64,000 nt of DNA from Lateolabrax maculatus (lineage: Eukaryota; Chordata; Actinopteri; Acropomatiformes; Lateolabracidae), in assembly GCA_031216445.1 (NCBI GenBank), contig CM062218.1, forward strand, positions 22,662,001 to 22,726,000. The letters are read 5' to 3'. The notes below the pieces were generated by a model. The model was not told the origin of the DNA. It made no database searches and saw only the letters and a program-made list of their open reading frames with translations. This document shows, one piece after another, positions 40,601 to 49,870 of this stretch. Made by a program: the position numbers and the translations under genes. The first letter of the stretch is position 1. Each line of letters begins with the position of its first letter.

Positions 40601-43271
40601 TCTGGTCCCATTACAAGCACCTACAAGTTCATCATAATGTCTAAGAGTTTTTTTTTTAATATAATGTTCTTGGCATTTTGCCTTTATTTGACAGTCAGTG
40701 TAGAGATAGACAGGAAACACAGGGAGCGAAACGGGTATGACACGCAAGAAATGTCCCCCGGTCACAAGCCCAACAATGGACACTGTTGTTATGTGGAGCA
40801 CCCAAGGTAACACATGTTTAACCTGGAGTGCCCACAAAGCTCCTTACATGCACTACACCCACACTATCCCCAAAATGCAAGGCACAATGACACTCTCAAA
40901 GGCATTCTCTGTGATGAGGTCCTAACCTGAGGCACAGAGCTATGGGAGAAATGAACATTGTTAACCACTGTGAAAAAGACACAGACCTGTCGTCATGATG
41001 GGATTAAAGGGATCAAAATACAAGCCAACCACCTGATGTTTTGGAGGAAAGGAGGCAGTATAAGAACAGACACTGCTGTTTATCCCCAGGTTCCAACACA
41101 TCAAAACAATCTTGCTGAGACGACGCAGAACACAGAACTGAAGGTGGTTTCAAAAAGCCTGTTTGGCATGGGAGGATCCTAACAGAGTGAAGTGACCTAG
41201 AAGCATGCTGTTTTCCATCAAGGTCAAGGAAAGTGCTTATGATATGAAAAGTGCTGTGTTGTCTGGAATATTTGTATACAGACTCAATCCCCACTGGCTC
41301 TGATGTGTAGCTTTGTGGCTGACTGTGACCTCTGTTTCCCTTGTGGGGAACAATTACATATTACACTAAACCCCCAAACATCTCAACATAAGAATCACAA
41401 TCTAGTTCAAGCAGGTAGTGAAAAGGAGCTTCCCTCTTGCCAAGTACTCTGAGGTGCATACCATGTACAGTAATCACAACAGCCCCAGTATGATTCCAGC
41501 TGGGGACTGTCTTTCATCTTATTCTCTTACTCTCTCCCCATGTTTCCTGACTGTCTCTACTGTCAAACTACTGACTACTTAATAAAAGAAAGAAAAAATA
41601 AATAAACAAATAAATAAATAACCCTTACCCTAAAGCCTGGCATGGCAACAGCGTTCCTATAAAGTCACTTGATTCAATATGCTAAATGGATAGGAGATCA
41701 TCGCAACAGCTTGAGTAATACACAGCTTTAAATCCCTGCAGCAGAAAAATGTGACCACTTGTTTAGCAGCAGTGACGTTTGGAGCTTAGGGTGATGTAGT
41801 GACACAACCACACAATCACTCTATTGTTGGCCTTCCATAATCTAGACCACGCAAAACATGCCTGTGGTACACCAATACAAAGAAGCATTACTAAGACACA
41901 AACGGCTTAAAGACCAAGCCAAACTTTTTCAGTTTGAAAATAACAAATCATCACTGGGATGAATCTGGTTTTCAAGACTTCCAAAATGATGAACACACAA
42001 AAATAAATTGTCAATAAGAGCAGAAATCAATTGCTGCCTGGGATGTAAACAATCAATCTGAAAGTCAAAAATATTAGTATGGTTGTAATTCTAATGTTCC
42101 AAAACTGTGGTTCAGAAGCTTCTACGGGGTCGCAAGCTAAATCTGAGGGCTGAGAGTTATACCTCTTCAGGCCTCTATAAACTATTCAAATGAAAGAAGG
42201 GAACATCACTCTGAGGTTCAACTTGTTGCAACTCTGATGCCACTTCTACACCTTATAATTTCCCTTTCTTACATCACTTTAAAGGGTCTCAAGCAGATAC
42301 AGCCAAGATTAAGATAAATGATGAAGTCACGAGCCTGTATTTTTTTCTTCACGTTTTATATAAAATTATAGTTTCTGTAAAGCCTTATCCACAGTGCCAG
42401 GGTGCATACAAAATCCCTTTGTAACAGGGATATCACATGCAAACAGTGGCATGATTCATCTAAATCTCAGTTTAAAGGTGTCGAGCGGGTGTCCAGGTTA
42501 CTGACAGACAGTGAACGCTCCACTGTGTCAGCACAGACAACAGCAGAGGCTGGCAGGGCCCGGGAGGAGCAGGTAGCTCGCATTTTGAATGAGCTGATCT
42601 GTTTGAACAAGGGTGTGCAGTCGTTGAGGGTGTGTCTGGAAAAGTACAGAGCGCTCTGTCAACTTTGGCAGAAGCTGTAGACGCAACAGCCGACGTTAAA
42701 AGTCACCGAATTTGTTGACATGTTTGGTTCACGGACAGCCAGAAGGGCTTCGTCAGTCATGGGAGTGAATAAACAACTCAGGCTTCAAAAAAAAAATGTG
42801 GGTCATAACAGACCTGTCACATTGTCGCCCCTGAATGGAACCGACAATATAATACTGACTACACACTGATAGCTAGGCTAACTCACTAACTTTCTACACC
42901 CTGTTCCAACTAGATCCTCATCAGGGCAGCACCTGATGAAAGGCATAGAAAAAGCTTTTCAGCGCCGTACACACCTCCTGGTATGTCTACATTACGATGC
43001 CAACATATATTCTTCATAATGAATGAGTGTGCAGTGAAACTTGACTGGTTCCTGCTCTACCAGCCGAGCCTGTCAGCGAACTTCAGCCGCTGTCATCGAA
43101 CCTGACGGCGCGTCTCGGTTCCAGCTCCATGCGGTCTCCGGCTCTGCCTCGGGACGAACTTCGCGTCGTGCTCGCATTGTAACAGACTTGGAAATAACAG
43201 AAGGGGTTTTAAAAAGCGAGCAACTGTATTATATGTACTTACAAATTGTATCTCTCGTAGGCGGTCGCCAT
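27632..43271 (-). CDS. sacm1l: Phosphatidylinositol-3/4-phosphatase SAC1
   Basis: Twenty coding exons, all in frame: 43271-43243, 39603-39506, 38550-38476, 38375-38248, 34778-34629, 33685-33626, 33516-33483, 33357-33256, 32967-32882, 32720-32634, 32549-32481, 32396-32317, 31652-31554, 31473-31335, 30527-30458, 30361-30289, 30179-30086, 29689-29597, 29512-29455, 27768-27632. The product is 586 aa (human 587). SAC1 is the ER/Golgi lipid phosphatase that removes phosphate from PtdIns4P and related lipids. The Sac catalytic CX5R(T) motif is intact, C-M-D-C-L-D-R-T, with Cys388 (human Cys389). Two C-terminal membrane segments lie at about 523-542 and 547-568. The tail K-E-K-M-D fits a dilysine ER-retrieval signal. 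Intron 9 uses a GC donor (cag|gcaagt). Exon 7 ends at an unusual gtatcc donor, needed to keep frame into F-I-V-M. Confidence 0.96.
28558..28640. repeat. Interspersed repeat fragment ('cacgatattt' type)
   Basis: The phrases 'gggtgggcaatatggcctta', 'ataatatcacgatattt' and 'tttttgcgatagcgatatt' match my memory of a very common fish repeat, probably a nonautonomous DNA transposon. It lies in the last intron of sacm1l. Confidence 0.5.
30765..31097. mobile_element. Inverted-repeat element, 'aaggtccac' family (copy 3)
   Basis: 'aaggtccactta' (30773-30784) and 'taagtggacctt' (31079-31090) are exact reverse complements, and similarity extends outward ('cccaagtt' against 'aactaag..' in mirror). It contains 'ttcatcagaagatgg'-type sequence related to the other copies. 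Located in sacm1l intron 14. Confidence 0.75.
34290..34460 (-). mobile_element. tRNA-derived SINE
   Basis: On the minus strand it starts 'ggggcagctgtggctcagg', then 'tggtagagcaggtcatctg' (box A region) and 'gattcgatccccacctcc' (box B region). It continues into a 'gtgaatgagcggcaaaaac' tail. This is the widespread teleost tRNA-SINE. It is not a functional tRNA gene: the cloverleaf is incomplete and it reads into the SINE body. It sits in sacm1l intron 5. Confidence 0.85.
37517..37655. repeat. Compound TA/TATG/GT/CA microsatellite with mirror symmetry
   Basis: (TA)n, (TATG)n, (TG)n, then (CA)n, (CATA)n and (TA)n in succession. The two halves are approximately reverse complements, so the tract can form a long hairpin. 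It lies in sacm1l intron 4. The Tyr/Ile- and Thr/His-rich open frames across it are repeat artefacts. Confidence 0.95.
40655..40830. repeat. Interspersed teleost repeat ('ggcattttgcctttatt' type)
   Basis: The phrases 'cttggcattttgcctttatt', 'agagatagacaggaaacac' and 'gggtatgacacgcaagaaat' resemble a very abundant fish repeat, often ending in a tRNA-like 'gaacccgg' portion that here has decayed. Located in sacm1l intron 1. Confidence 0.5.
42402..42796 (+). pseudogene. Coiled-coil ORF with polyA signal and A-tract: probable processed retrocopy
   Basis: A plus-strand frame (42402-42680, 92 codons) lies in intron 1 of the minus-strand sacm1l. From about residue 26 it looks protein-like: a charged, Leu-rich heptad-type helix (S-R-L-L-T-D-S-E-R, then E-E-Q-V-A-R-I-L-N-E-L) ending C-Q-L-W-Q-K-L-stop. 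Downstream, AATAAA (42768-42773) is followed 13 bases later by A10 (42787-42796), the typical end of a reverse-transcribed mRNA. No parent gene is recognised and no clear target-site duplication was found. The alternative is a terminal exon of an unannotated opposite-strand gene. The first 25 or so codons are probably not native. Confidence 0.5.
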
Positions 43272-43420
43272 CTTCGCTCCGTCTCTCTGACCTCAGTGAC
43301 GACAGCAGTGAGAGGCTGAGAGCGGGTTGTGTGCGTGTTGCCAGGTACGAGCTGGAGAACCCGTAGCAGGTGCGGTGCTTGAAATGCAGCTTTCCCTTCC
43401 GACCCAAGAGAACCTGGCGC
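43070..43420 (-). promoter_or_regulatory. CpG-rich sacm1l promoter/first-exon region
   Basis: CpG-rich block spanning the sacm1l start codon (43271) and its immediate upstream and downstream sequence, typical of a housekeeping promoter without a TATA box. The transcription start is inferred to be between about 43290 and 43420. Confidence 0.5.
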
Positions 43421-43936
43421 CCATAGAAGGCGTGACTATGGGCGCTACTTGTAATCGGTAATCACTATGATCACTGCAACGACGTAACTTCCCCATAGCT
43501 GTACGTAGCTTCCGTTTGCCTGTATAATAATGTACATATTGAAAACGAACATTGTTTTTCAACTGTAAGTTCAACTGTAAAAGTCTTGTTTAGTATTGTT
43601 TTATCCTCATTCAGAATTGAATCCTGTAAAGTTGGTCCAAACCAATGTTCAAATGTCCTACCTGTTTCTTTCTCTATCCGTTATGAACGGGACTTGTTAA
43701 ATTCACATTACTCAGGCACAGTCAAAGATAACTAGTTTTCGTAGTTTATTCACATTTGTAAGTGTTGGATCCCTTTCAGTCCCATATTGTCTATTTATAT
43801 AAAATCGCCCTAAAATTGACAAGAAATGCACTTAGATTCATGAATATTAAAATTTATTGAAATCAATCCAATAAAAGTGCCCTAAAGTCCAGTAATTCTA
43901 TAATTCTACATGTATGGCTATTAGGTATTTAAGGTG

Positions 43937-44137
43937 CCTGGTTCTGCTCGAGGTTTCTACCTGTTAAAAGGGAGTTTTTCCTCTCCACTGTCAGTGTTTG
44001 CTCATGGTGGGAACTGTTGGGTCTCTGTAAATAATATTTTAAAGAGTATGGTCTAGACCTACTCTATGTGAAAGCGTCTTGAGATGACTTTTGTTATGAT
44101 TTGGCGCTATAAAAATAAAATTTACTGGACTTGACTC
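43937..44137 (+). mobile_element. 5'-truncated L2-type LINE, 3' tail only (copy 2)
   Basis: Matches the LINE at 61.39-61.58 kb from 'cctggttctgctcgaggttt' through 'ctgttaaaagggagttttt' to the 'ggacttgact' end. Its 3' end lies about 120 bp upstream of the TATA box of the snoRNA host gene. Confidence 0.85.
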
Positions 44138-44254
44138 CTCAACTTTCCCTTTCTTGACGTCCATTTAATTAATGGTATCTGGCGTATACGTTGTTGTTTT
44201 ATTAACAGGCAGTTTTGAGGACACCACTGGTAGGCTGTGCTGTGCAAGACCCGC

Positions 44255-44291
44255 GTATATAAGCCCTGAGCGGAGTACTGTTCGGCCTTTC
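44255..44291 (+). promoter_or_regulatory. TATA box and 5'TOP-type start of the snoRNA host gene
   Basis: TATATAAG at 44255-44262 is followed about 31 bases later by a pyrimidine run (cctttc, 44286-44291). A C followed by pyrimidines at the cap is the 5'TOP signature shared by ribosomal-protein and snoRNA host genes. The exact start nucleotide is inferred from spacing. Confidence 0.65.
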
Positions 44292-45574
44292 AGGCGCTCT
44301 TCACGGTGGGACGTGTCCACGGTGGTCGGGTCTCGTCGTGGGTTGAAGGAGCTCGGAAGAAACAACGCGAGGTAAAAGTAAAGCAGCGGAGCCCCTCTGC
44401 GGGGCCCGTAGGCCTATGTGGTCTGTAGCAGAAACGGGACGAACCGCAGCGTCTGCGAGCTTCATCCGTGCCCAGCACGTGGCGTGGGGACGGGACTGCA
44501 CTGTAATGAGGAAACTCCCGACTGTACGATGAGGCTCCACGTGGAGTCTGCTAATCCGAAGACGGGAGTTTCCAAGGAACTCCGGGAGAACCAAGAGTGC
44601 AGATGGATGAATAAAGTGAGTGGTTATTAGACCAGAAGGGTTTAGTGATGCAACAGGATAGAATAAGATCGCTTTGATTCCCGCCACTACTCTTGTGGAA
44701 ATGTGGGTGTTACAGCAGGACAAATACAAAAAATTAGACAAACATAAAATATGTGACTATATAGAATAAAAAACTATCAGATAAATTAAACTTAAAATGA
44801 CAGGCAATAGCAGTACTCTGATAGTGTACTATCAAGACTAACCTAACTAGTATGTATTTAATCTTGGTTAAAGCAGAGCATGCGTCACTGTACATAGGTA
44901 CTTGCCCTGATCTCCTGGCACATAAAGACACTGGTGTGAGAGTTGTCCCTGCCCCCTGAGGGCTTTAACTAATAGAAATGCAGAGGTCTTGAATACAAAC
45001 TTCCCCAGTGCAACCCACTGCCCCAACAATGACTAGGCACTCCATTTAGTCTCCATTTTAAAAAAATTCTCCAAATGTGATCTCAATGGACCACATGGAT
45101 TAAATGCTGTTCAGATCATTTTAAAAAACATGTCAAATGTGTCTACAATTGTAGAATTACTATCTCGCCCTAGACACCAGAGAGATTACCCAGGATGTCT
45201 GCGTCCTCAGACATAGCTAGTTAGAAACATCTGCAGAGTATCTTCCAAAGATATTTGAATTTTTAGATATGTAGTGCATTTATAACTGGTGTAGATGTAT
45301 ATTTAATTTTAAAATGTGTTCATGAGATTTAAAGGGAATTAAATATTTTTAAATACTAACTACAGCATATGACTTGCAATGTTAATGATCCACTCTGCTG
45401 TTTCAGGATCTCACTAAGGAGGGACACAGCGGCTCACTCAGGCTGCTCAGGAGTTGGGAATGAAACAGTTTATAGTGCTTTGAGCACTGTGATCCTACCT
45501 TGAGTGAGGAGTTAGTCTGCAGCCCTGAACTGATGGTGAGGATGGAATGCCACAGAATAATATGCTGCAAAAAA

Positions 45575-45652
45575 TATGCTACTATGATGATTCACAAGAC
45601 TAGAGTCTCTGATTTACCATGAAGCTCTTTCACAGTGCACTGACAATGCATA
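45575..45652 (+). ncRNA. snord52: C/D box snoRNA, SNORD52-like (copy A)
   Basis: Box C ATGATGA (45584-45590), D' CTGA (45609-45612), C' ATGAAGC (45619-45625), D CTGA (45640-45643). The antisense element before D' (agactagagtct) is complementary to GACTCTAGTCT of 28S rRNA, the site assigned to human SNORD52 (a methylated U). The stretch before D (ttcacagtgca) is shared with copy B. The terminal stem is weaker here: TATGC/GCATA separated from the boxes by a few unpaired bases. Confidence 0.85.
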
Positions 45653-45798
45653 GTACAGATCCTCAATACAAACAGCAAAAGTAGAACTGGTTCTAACACT
45701 GTTCTCTGTACTCACCAGGTGTTTAAACTATGGCTGCAACACGGGGACTGCTCCTTGGTAAGTCTGGAATCTGAAAGCCTCTGTTCTGTGCCCTTCAG

Positions 45799-45876
45799 TT
45801 ATGTGGAATGATGATTTCATAGACTAGAGTCTCTGACAAAAGTATGAAGTTGTTTCACAGTGCACTGACCACATAA
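45799..45876 (+). ncRNA. snord52: C/D box snoRNA, SNORD52-like (copy B)
   Basis: Box C ATGATGA (45808-45814), D' CTGA (45833-45836), C' ATGAAGT (45844-45850), D CTGA (45865-45868). The terminal stem is perfect over eight pairs: TTATGTGG (45799-45806) with CCACATAA (45869-45876). The D' guide agactagagtct and D guide ttcacagtgca are identical to copy A while flanks and spacers differ. This argues for constraint on both guides after a local duplication. By stem quality this is the better-formed copy. Confidence 0.92.
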
Positions 45877-46743
45877 TCACACCAGTGATGTTGTGTTTTA
45901 AACCCTTGTACTGCAGATCATGTTGCCCTTATGAGTACTTAACATTTTTCAAATCATGCTTTGTAGTTTTTGTTTTTATTCAATCACCATGAAAATCAAT
46001 GGACACAGACATTAGTTTGTTAATCATTACATACATTTTGTGCTGCATCACTTGTCAGTTTGACAGCAATGGCAGATCACATTCACTATTGCTAAACTCA
46101 AAGGTTTTGGCTCTACAAATTTAATCTACCATTGTATTTAGACATGCAGACAATTTATAAACTCTGTACATAATATCTAAGTACGTCTGGTTTCTGTAGT
46201 TCAAGGTTTTTGACGCATTGAAAAACTACACTGAAAGTAAACCCATTATCAGGACCTCACTGATGGGCTGTTTGTGTTTTTATAAAGTAGTTTGACCAGC
46301 TGTTTTGCAAGTGTCATTGCAGTGAATAGGTTAAAACATGTGAACACACTGGCATGGTCCCTGAACATGTCCTTGTTTTGCCATGTGGTGGTATTGATGA
46401 TGTAAAAATTCTCTTGTAGCTCATCCATACTGACCGTAAGGAGCCAGTGTAACAGTTCCACAACTTGTAAGTACAACTTCTTGGTGAAACCCTGCAAGGA
46501 TGGATTAATTGGTGTTGTGGTTAATGGTGCAGCATGGTGGCTTAGCAATGAGGTCTGTGGTTTAAATCATGTCACTATTTGCCTGTCTGGACAGGACTTT
46601 AACATGGGACAATTCAAGGGTGCCAGTGTATCTGGGACTGGGCCAAATCTGATTAGTGCATATAGTATTAAAATGACCAACATTCTTGATCAATCAAGAC
46701 CATCCAAATGGGACTTAGAAGGCTTTTATCCTGTGGCTCTAGT

Positions 46744-46829
46744 GTCTGAGTTTGGTCTATGATGATGCAGTTTTTCGGTTTAACTGATCTTAACTGAAGT
46801 CTACTCGCAGCGCACTGAGACACTCAGAC
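46744..46829 (+). ncRNA. snord48: C/D box snoRNA, SNORD48-like
   Basis: Box C ATGATGA (46759-46765), D' CTGA (46784-46787), a C'-like TGAAGT (46795-46800), D CTGA (46815-46818). The terminal stem is strong: GTCTGAGT (46744-46751) with ACTCAGAC (46822-46829), plus GTC/GAC next to the boxes. The guide before box D ends gcagcgca, as in human SNORD48 (gcagcgct), and is complementary to GCGCTGC of 28S rRNA. The D+5 rule points to a C, as expected for SNORD48. The rest of the sequence has diverged from human. Confidence 0.78.
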
Positions 46830-47222
46830 TGTTGGAGCTTCTGTTGTAAGAATCTATGGAAGCCAAACACTGGTTTAGAATTTACTTTTTTCTTTTTTTC
46901 CAGGTGAGACTGAGGCAGCCCAAGATGGAGGACGCTGGGACTCAACGAATGGACCAGGTTGGTATCAATAGGACAGTTGCAGAGATTAAGACTTGTTCTT
47001 TAGGGTGAGACATTAACCCTTCATGTCCCTCACAGGTTCTACAAAATTTGAGTTGGGACATATACAAGCTTCAAAGGTACTAAATATCGTGTCATCCTGG
47101 AAACTGAAGTCAAGATACATTCCCATCCTAATTTTAAGAGTTGTTACCTGTGTTTGTACAAAGCTTTCCCAACTGTTAAATGCAATTACTCTTGACATGC
47201 AGATGTATTTAAGGAAATGTCA

Positions 47223-47228
47223 AATAAA
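47223..47228 (+). terminator. Polyadenylation signal of the snoRNA host gene
   Basis: AATAAA in the last inferred exon (from 47036), about 20 bases before the proposed transcript end. Confidence 0.55.
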
Positions 47229-47245
47229 TGCTTGACAAGACAAGG

Positions 47246-48090
47246 ACTCAGTTTATATTTGTTTTTCCCTCCAGTGAATACAGGTTGCCTTCTTATGGAA
47301 TCATAAGCTAAGTGATGCTTAGCAATTGAAAGTGACTGAGCATGTTGACTTGAAGTATACAATTTTTGGGGTGGTTGAGTATTTTAACTTTGTACTGCAC
47401 TTCACAAATGACAGCTATTGTTGAATATGACTTAACATAATTACAACTGATCAATGAATCAGTCAAGTTTTTTTAATTGACTATATTTGATTGAACTCAT
47501 AGTATATTTGTAAAATGGCTACAGGAGTGCATGTGCTACGGTTTATGGGCTGATGTGCAGAAACTCCTTTCCTGACCTGTAATTTAAGCCAGTACGGTTA
47601 CATCTAGAGGCCCTATACTCTTCAATACGTGACCAGCCGACATGTAACCACATGATCGTATGTTTCCAAGGGCCAAACCGTCGGTACAGTTGAGACCGCA
47701 CCTAGAAACAGTCCTGTGTTCTAGAACTCAGTCATGATGCTGCACAGGTGAATAAAAGACTAGGGATACTCTTCTACACACGGAATAACCGCACTGAATA
47801 AGGACTTCTACACTGTGTAATATGTTGAGTGTGAAAAGGACCAATCCTAGTACAAGAGCCCTAGCATGAATCCTAAATACCGACCGTGGTTTTATTTTGA
47901 AAGCTGAAGCGAGCCGGTAGTTGGTCTCCTTTTGTTCTCTGGTTTGGTAAACGTTGAGTCGACTGGCAGGCGGACCTTTCCCTGTTTTTTCTGCTGGTTA
48001 GCAGTGCCGCTGATGGTACCTGACGTCAGCTCGCCCAGGCTGGAAACGGAGTTTATTTTCCACAAAATACAAAACACGTTGGTGTGTTTA
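47246..48090. other. Intergenic spacer
   Basis: No gene recognised. From about 47900 the sequence becomes richer in CpG as it approaches the C6orf47-homolog promoter. Confidence 0.5.
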
Positions 48091-48487
48091 CGACTCTGCT
48101 TCCACGCGTTGAGGAACTTGGTGTGTGTGTCGAGTTATTTGATGCTAACAAGGAGGGTTAGCTAAAGTTATGGTCTGACAAACTCAAGCTAACGTCGCTG
48201 AAGGTGAGCGTTGATCCATTATCAGCTTAGCTACCGCACTTTAGAGACAACCCGAACTGGAAACATGTTTTCCCGAAATGTGTTAGTGAACGTTAAACCA
48301 TCTGACATTAGCTGCTAACCAACCTCACTTTCAAGTAAAAACGTACAGGTTAGCTAAGACAACTATCAAGACCTGCGTAACACTAGCTTACTCGCGTTGA
48401 TGTTGACGTGGAATTGGACAGAAGGTTTGATGCCTAAGCCAACTATAAGTGTTCTTTCTTTTATTTGCAGGTTTGGGGAGTGAAGCG
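48090..48487 (+). promoter_or_regulatory. Promoter and 5' untranslated exons of the C6orf47 homolog
   Basis: A likely first exon ends at 48203 (aag|gtgagc). A strong acceptor (ttatttgcag) at 48470 starts a second piece that may end at 48487 (gcg|gtatgt). The coding exon then starts after a ccattccag acceptor at 48943. The splice signals are visible but their pairing is inferred. Confidence 0.4.
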
Positions 48488-48961
48488 GTATGTTCCAGGA
48501 GACCGGACAAGTTAGTTGAGCAATACATTAACGTTATAGAGCTGAAGCCACTTTCAACTCAAGCTTTTCGCTTGTAGCTAGCTGGCGATTACGTGCCCCA
48601 GTTATTAAATGCAGCCGTGGCAGCGCCATAGGTTGCCCGGTGAAACCAAAGACATGTAGACGATAAGCTCAACTTCTAAATACTGTCATTTCGTTAAGGG
48701 CATTGTAAGTAATGTAAGGAGGGGTCACCTCTGTTTTGTGAGTAGCTGCTCAAACACATCCACAGGTGTGTCAGTGGCCTCAGGGTGTCGTTTTGCTCAG
48801 CCCCCAGTCCTTGCAAACAAGTATTACAACTTCTCAACTGAACTGGCAGTACATACACGCCTTTCCAGTAAGCTCACAGAGCTGCCTGGACAATTTAAGC
48901 TAGAAGAGCTGAGAACTTAGTGTCTGCCTCACATCCATTCCAGCACGCTCAGTGAGAAGGC

Positions 48962-49870
48962 ATGACAGCTGTGGTGGGCAGAGCGTGGGGGTGGGTGCTC
49001 TCCTGGGGCAGCAGCGCCCTGCCACAGAATACCACAACGGTGACGGCTGAGGGCCAGAAGCATGGCTGCGGCCACCAGGGCCTCAGAGGGTGGACCTCTT
49101 GGATGTGGGGAGGTTGGAGACGTCAAAGTGAGCAAAGCAGTTCAGTGGAGGAGTACTGGGAGGCGCAGGAGAAGCTTCAGCCCATGGAAATTGAAGATCT
49201 CTATACAGGGAAACAGCAGACTGAGACGAAGCATTCAAAGCAACTTTTTAGATGGTGGAATAAATATCTCCCAGCTTCTTACTTTTCGTGGCCAACAAAA
49301 ACAAAAACAGAGCCAAGCGGACTGAGACAAAGGAAACGCGATGGGCAGAGTGGAGATGCGTGGGACCGTGACATTGACGGAGACTTTTCCGACTATGGAA
49401 CGCCTCCTCCGTCTCCTACACCTTCTCCCTCTCAGCTGACATCTCCTTTTCGACTCTTTGCGGACAGCTGGAAGGTGGAAATCCTGCCAGAGCACCATGA
49501 GATCTGTTTCAACTTCCTCCGTCACTTGTTTGACCTGTTTGTTGTCGGCTTCTTGTGGACTGTGTCCCCCCCTGCCAAGCTGATCTTGGAGGTGTTGGGG
49601 GTCCAGGGAGCACTCAGGCTGTGGTTTCATGGTATGGCCATGTTTTTTGTCTCCACAGTTGGAATGGCAGGATTACTCTGGTTGATCCAGGAGTATCTCC
49701 CTCAGTTTGCTTTGATATATGGCATTGTACAGGCATTGGTGATCTCTGTCAGTGTTCGACAGAGTGTGATCCTCGGCGGAGAGGAAGAAAAAGAAGAAAA
49801 GCATGTGGAGGACAAGGAGACTGATGAAATGAAAGACAGCATGGAACATAAAAAAAATCTTGTCTGTTAA
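48962..49870 (+). CDS. c6orf47: C6orf47 (G4) homolog, membrane-associated protein
   Basis: Single coding exon, 302 aa, ATG 48962, TAA 49868-49870. The start lies 18 bases after a plausible acceptor and is the first ATG in the exon. The N-terminal two-thirds is Trp-rich and low-complexity, with a Pro/Ser stretch (about 148-160). The conserved C-terminal part (about 180-268) has three hydrophobic segments (about 186-201, 222-242, 249-267). Blocks such as L-G-V-Q-G-A-L-R-L-W-F-H-G and I-V-Q-A-L-V-I-S-V-S match human C6orf47 L-G-L-R-G-P-L-G-L-W-L-H-G and L-Q-A-L-V-L-A-V-S. The tail is acidic/Lys-rich. Function is unknown. Homology rests on this C-terminal block, with the N-terminus not alignable by eye. 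Neighbouring snhg32 and ppp1r11 support the call. Confidence 0.78.
   Translation: MTAVVGRAWGWVLSWGSSALPQNTTTVTAEGQKHGCGHQGLRGWTSWMWGGWRRQSEQSSSVEEYWEAQEKLQPMEIEDLYTGKQQTETKHSKQLFRWWNKYLPASYFSWPTKTKTEPSGLRQRKRDGQSGDAWDRDIDGDFSDYGTPPPSPTPSPSQLTSPFRLFADSWKVEILPEHHEICFNFLRHLFDLFVVGFLWTVSPPAKLILEVLGVQGALRLWFHGMAMFFVSTVGMAGLLWLIQEYLPQFALIYGIVQALVISVSVRQSVILGGEEEKEEKHVEDKETDEMKDSMEHKKNLVC

Larger units (their letters stand above)
44286..47245 (+). ncRNA. snhg32: Spliced C/D snoRNA host gene, SNHG32 (C6orf48)-like
   Basis: Noncoding host transcript inferred from promoter, splice sites and snoRNA cargo. Candidate exons: 44286-44371 (gag|gtaaaa), 45407-45535 (atg|gtgagg), 45719-45757 (ttg|gtaagt), a small uncertain exon near 45917-45934, 46904-46957 (cag|gttggt) and 47036 to about 47245. 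SNORD52-like copy A lies in the intron before 45719, with its box D about 75 bases from the acceptor, the usual spacing. Copy B follows 45757. SNORD48-like lies about 85 bases before the 46903 acceptor. Human SNHG32 on 6p21 carries SNORD48 and SNORD52, and the neighbouring C6orf47 homolog and ppp1r11 are also human MHC-region genes. No conserved ORF is seen, as expected for a host RNA. Confidence 0.75.

Noticed and set aside
43041..44741. Plus- and minus-strand frames of 90-146 codons around the sacm1l and snoRNA-host promoters
   Set aside because: CpG-rich DNA naturally has few stops. No motif is recognised, and known first exons and a noncoding host gene explain the region.
46390..46440. 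Possible fourth C/D snoRNA (tgatgatg ... ctgacc)
   Set aside because: Only about 45 bases between the boxes, no D'/C' pair and no terminal stem.
48738..48920. 60-codon plus-strand frame just upstream of the C6orf47-homolog coding exon
   Set aside because: No family resemblance. It lies in an inferred intron or 5' UTR and ends before the coding exon acceptor.
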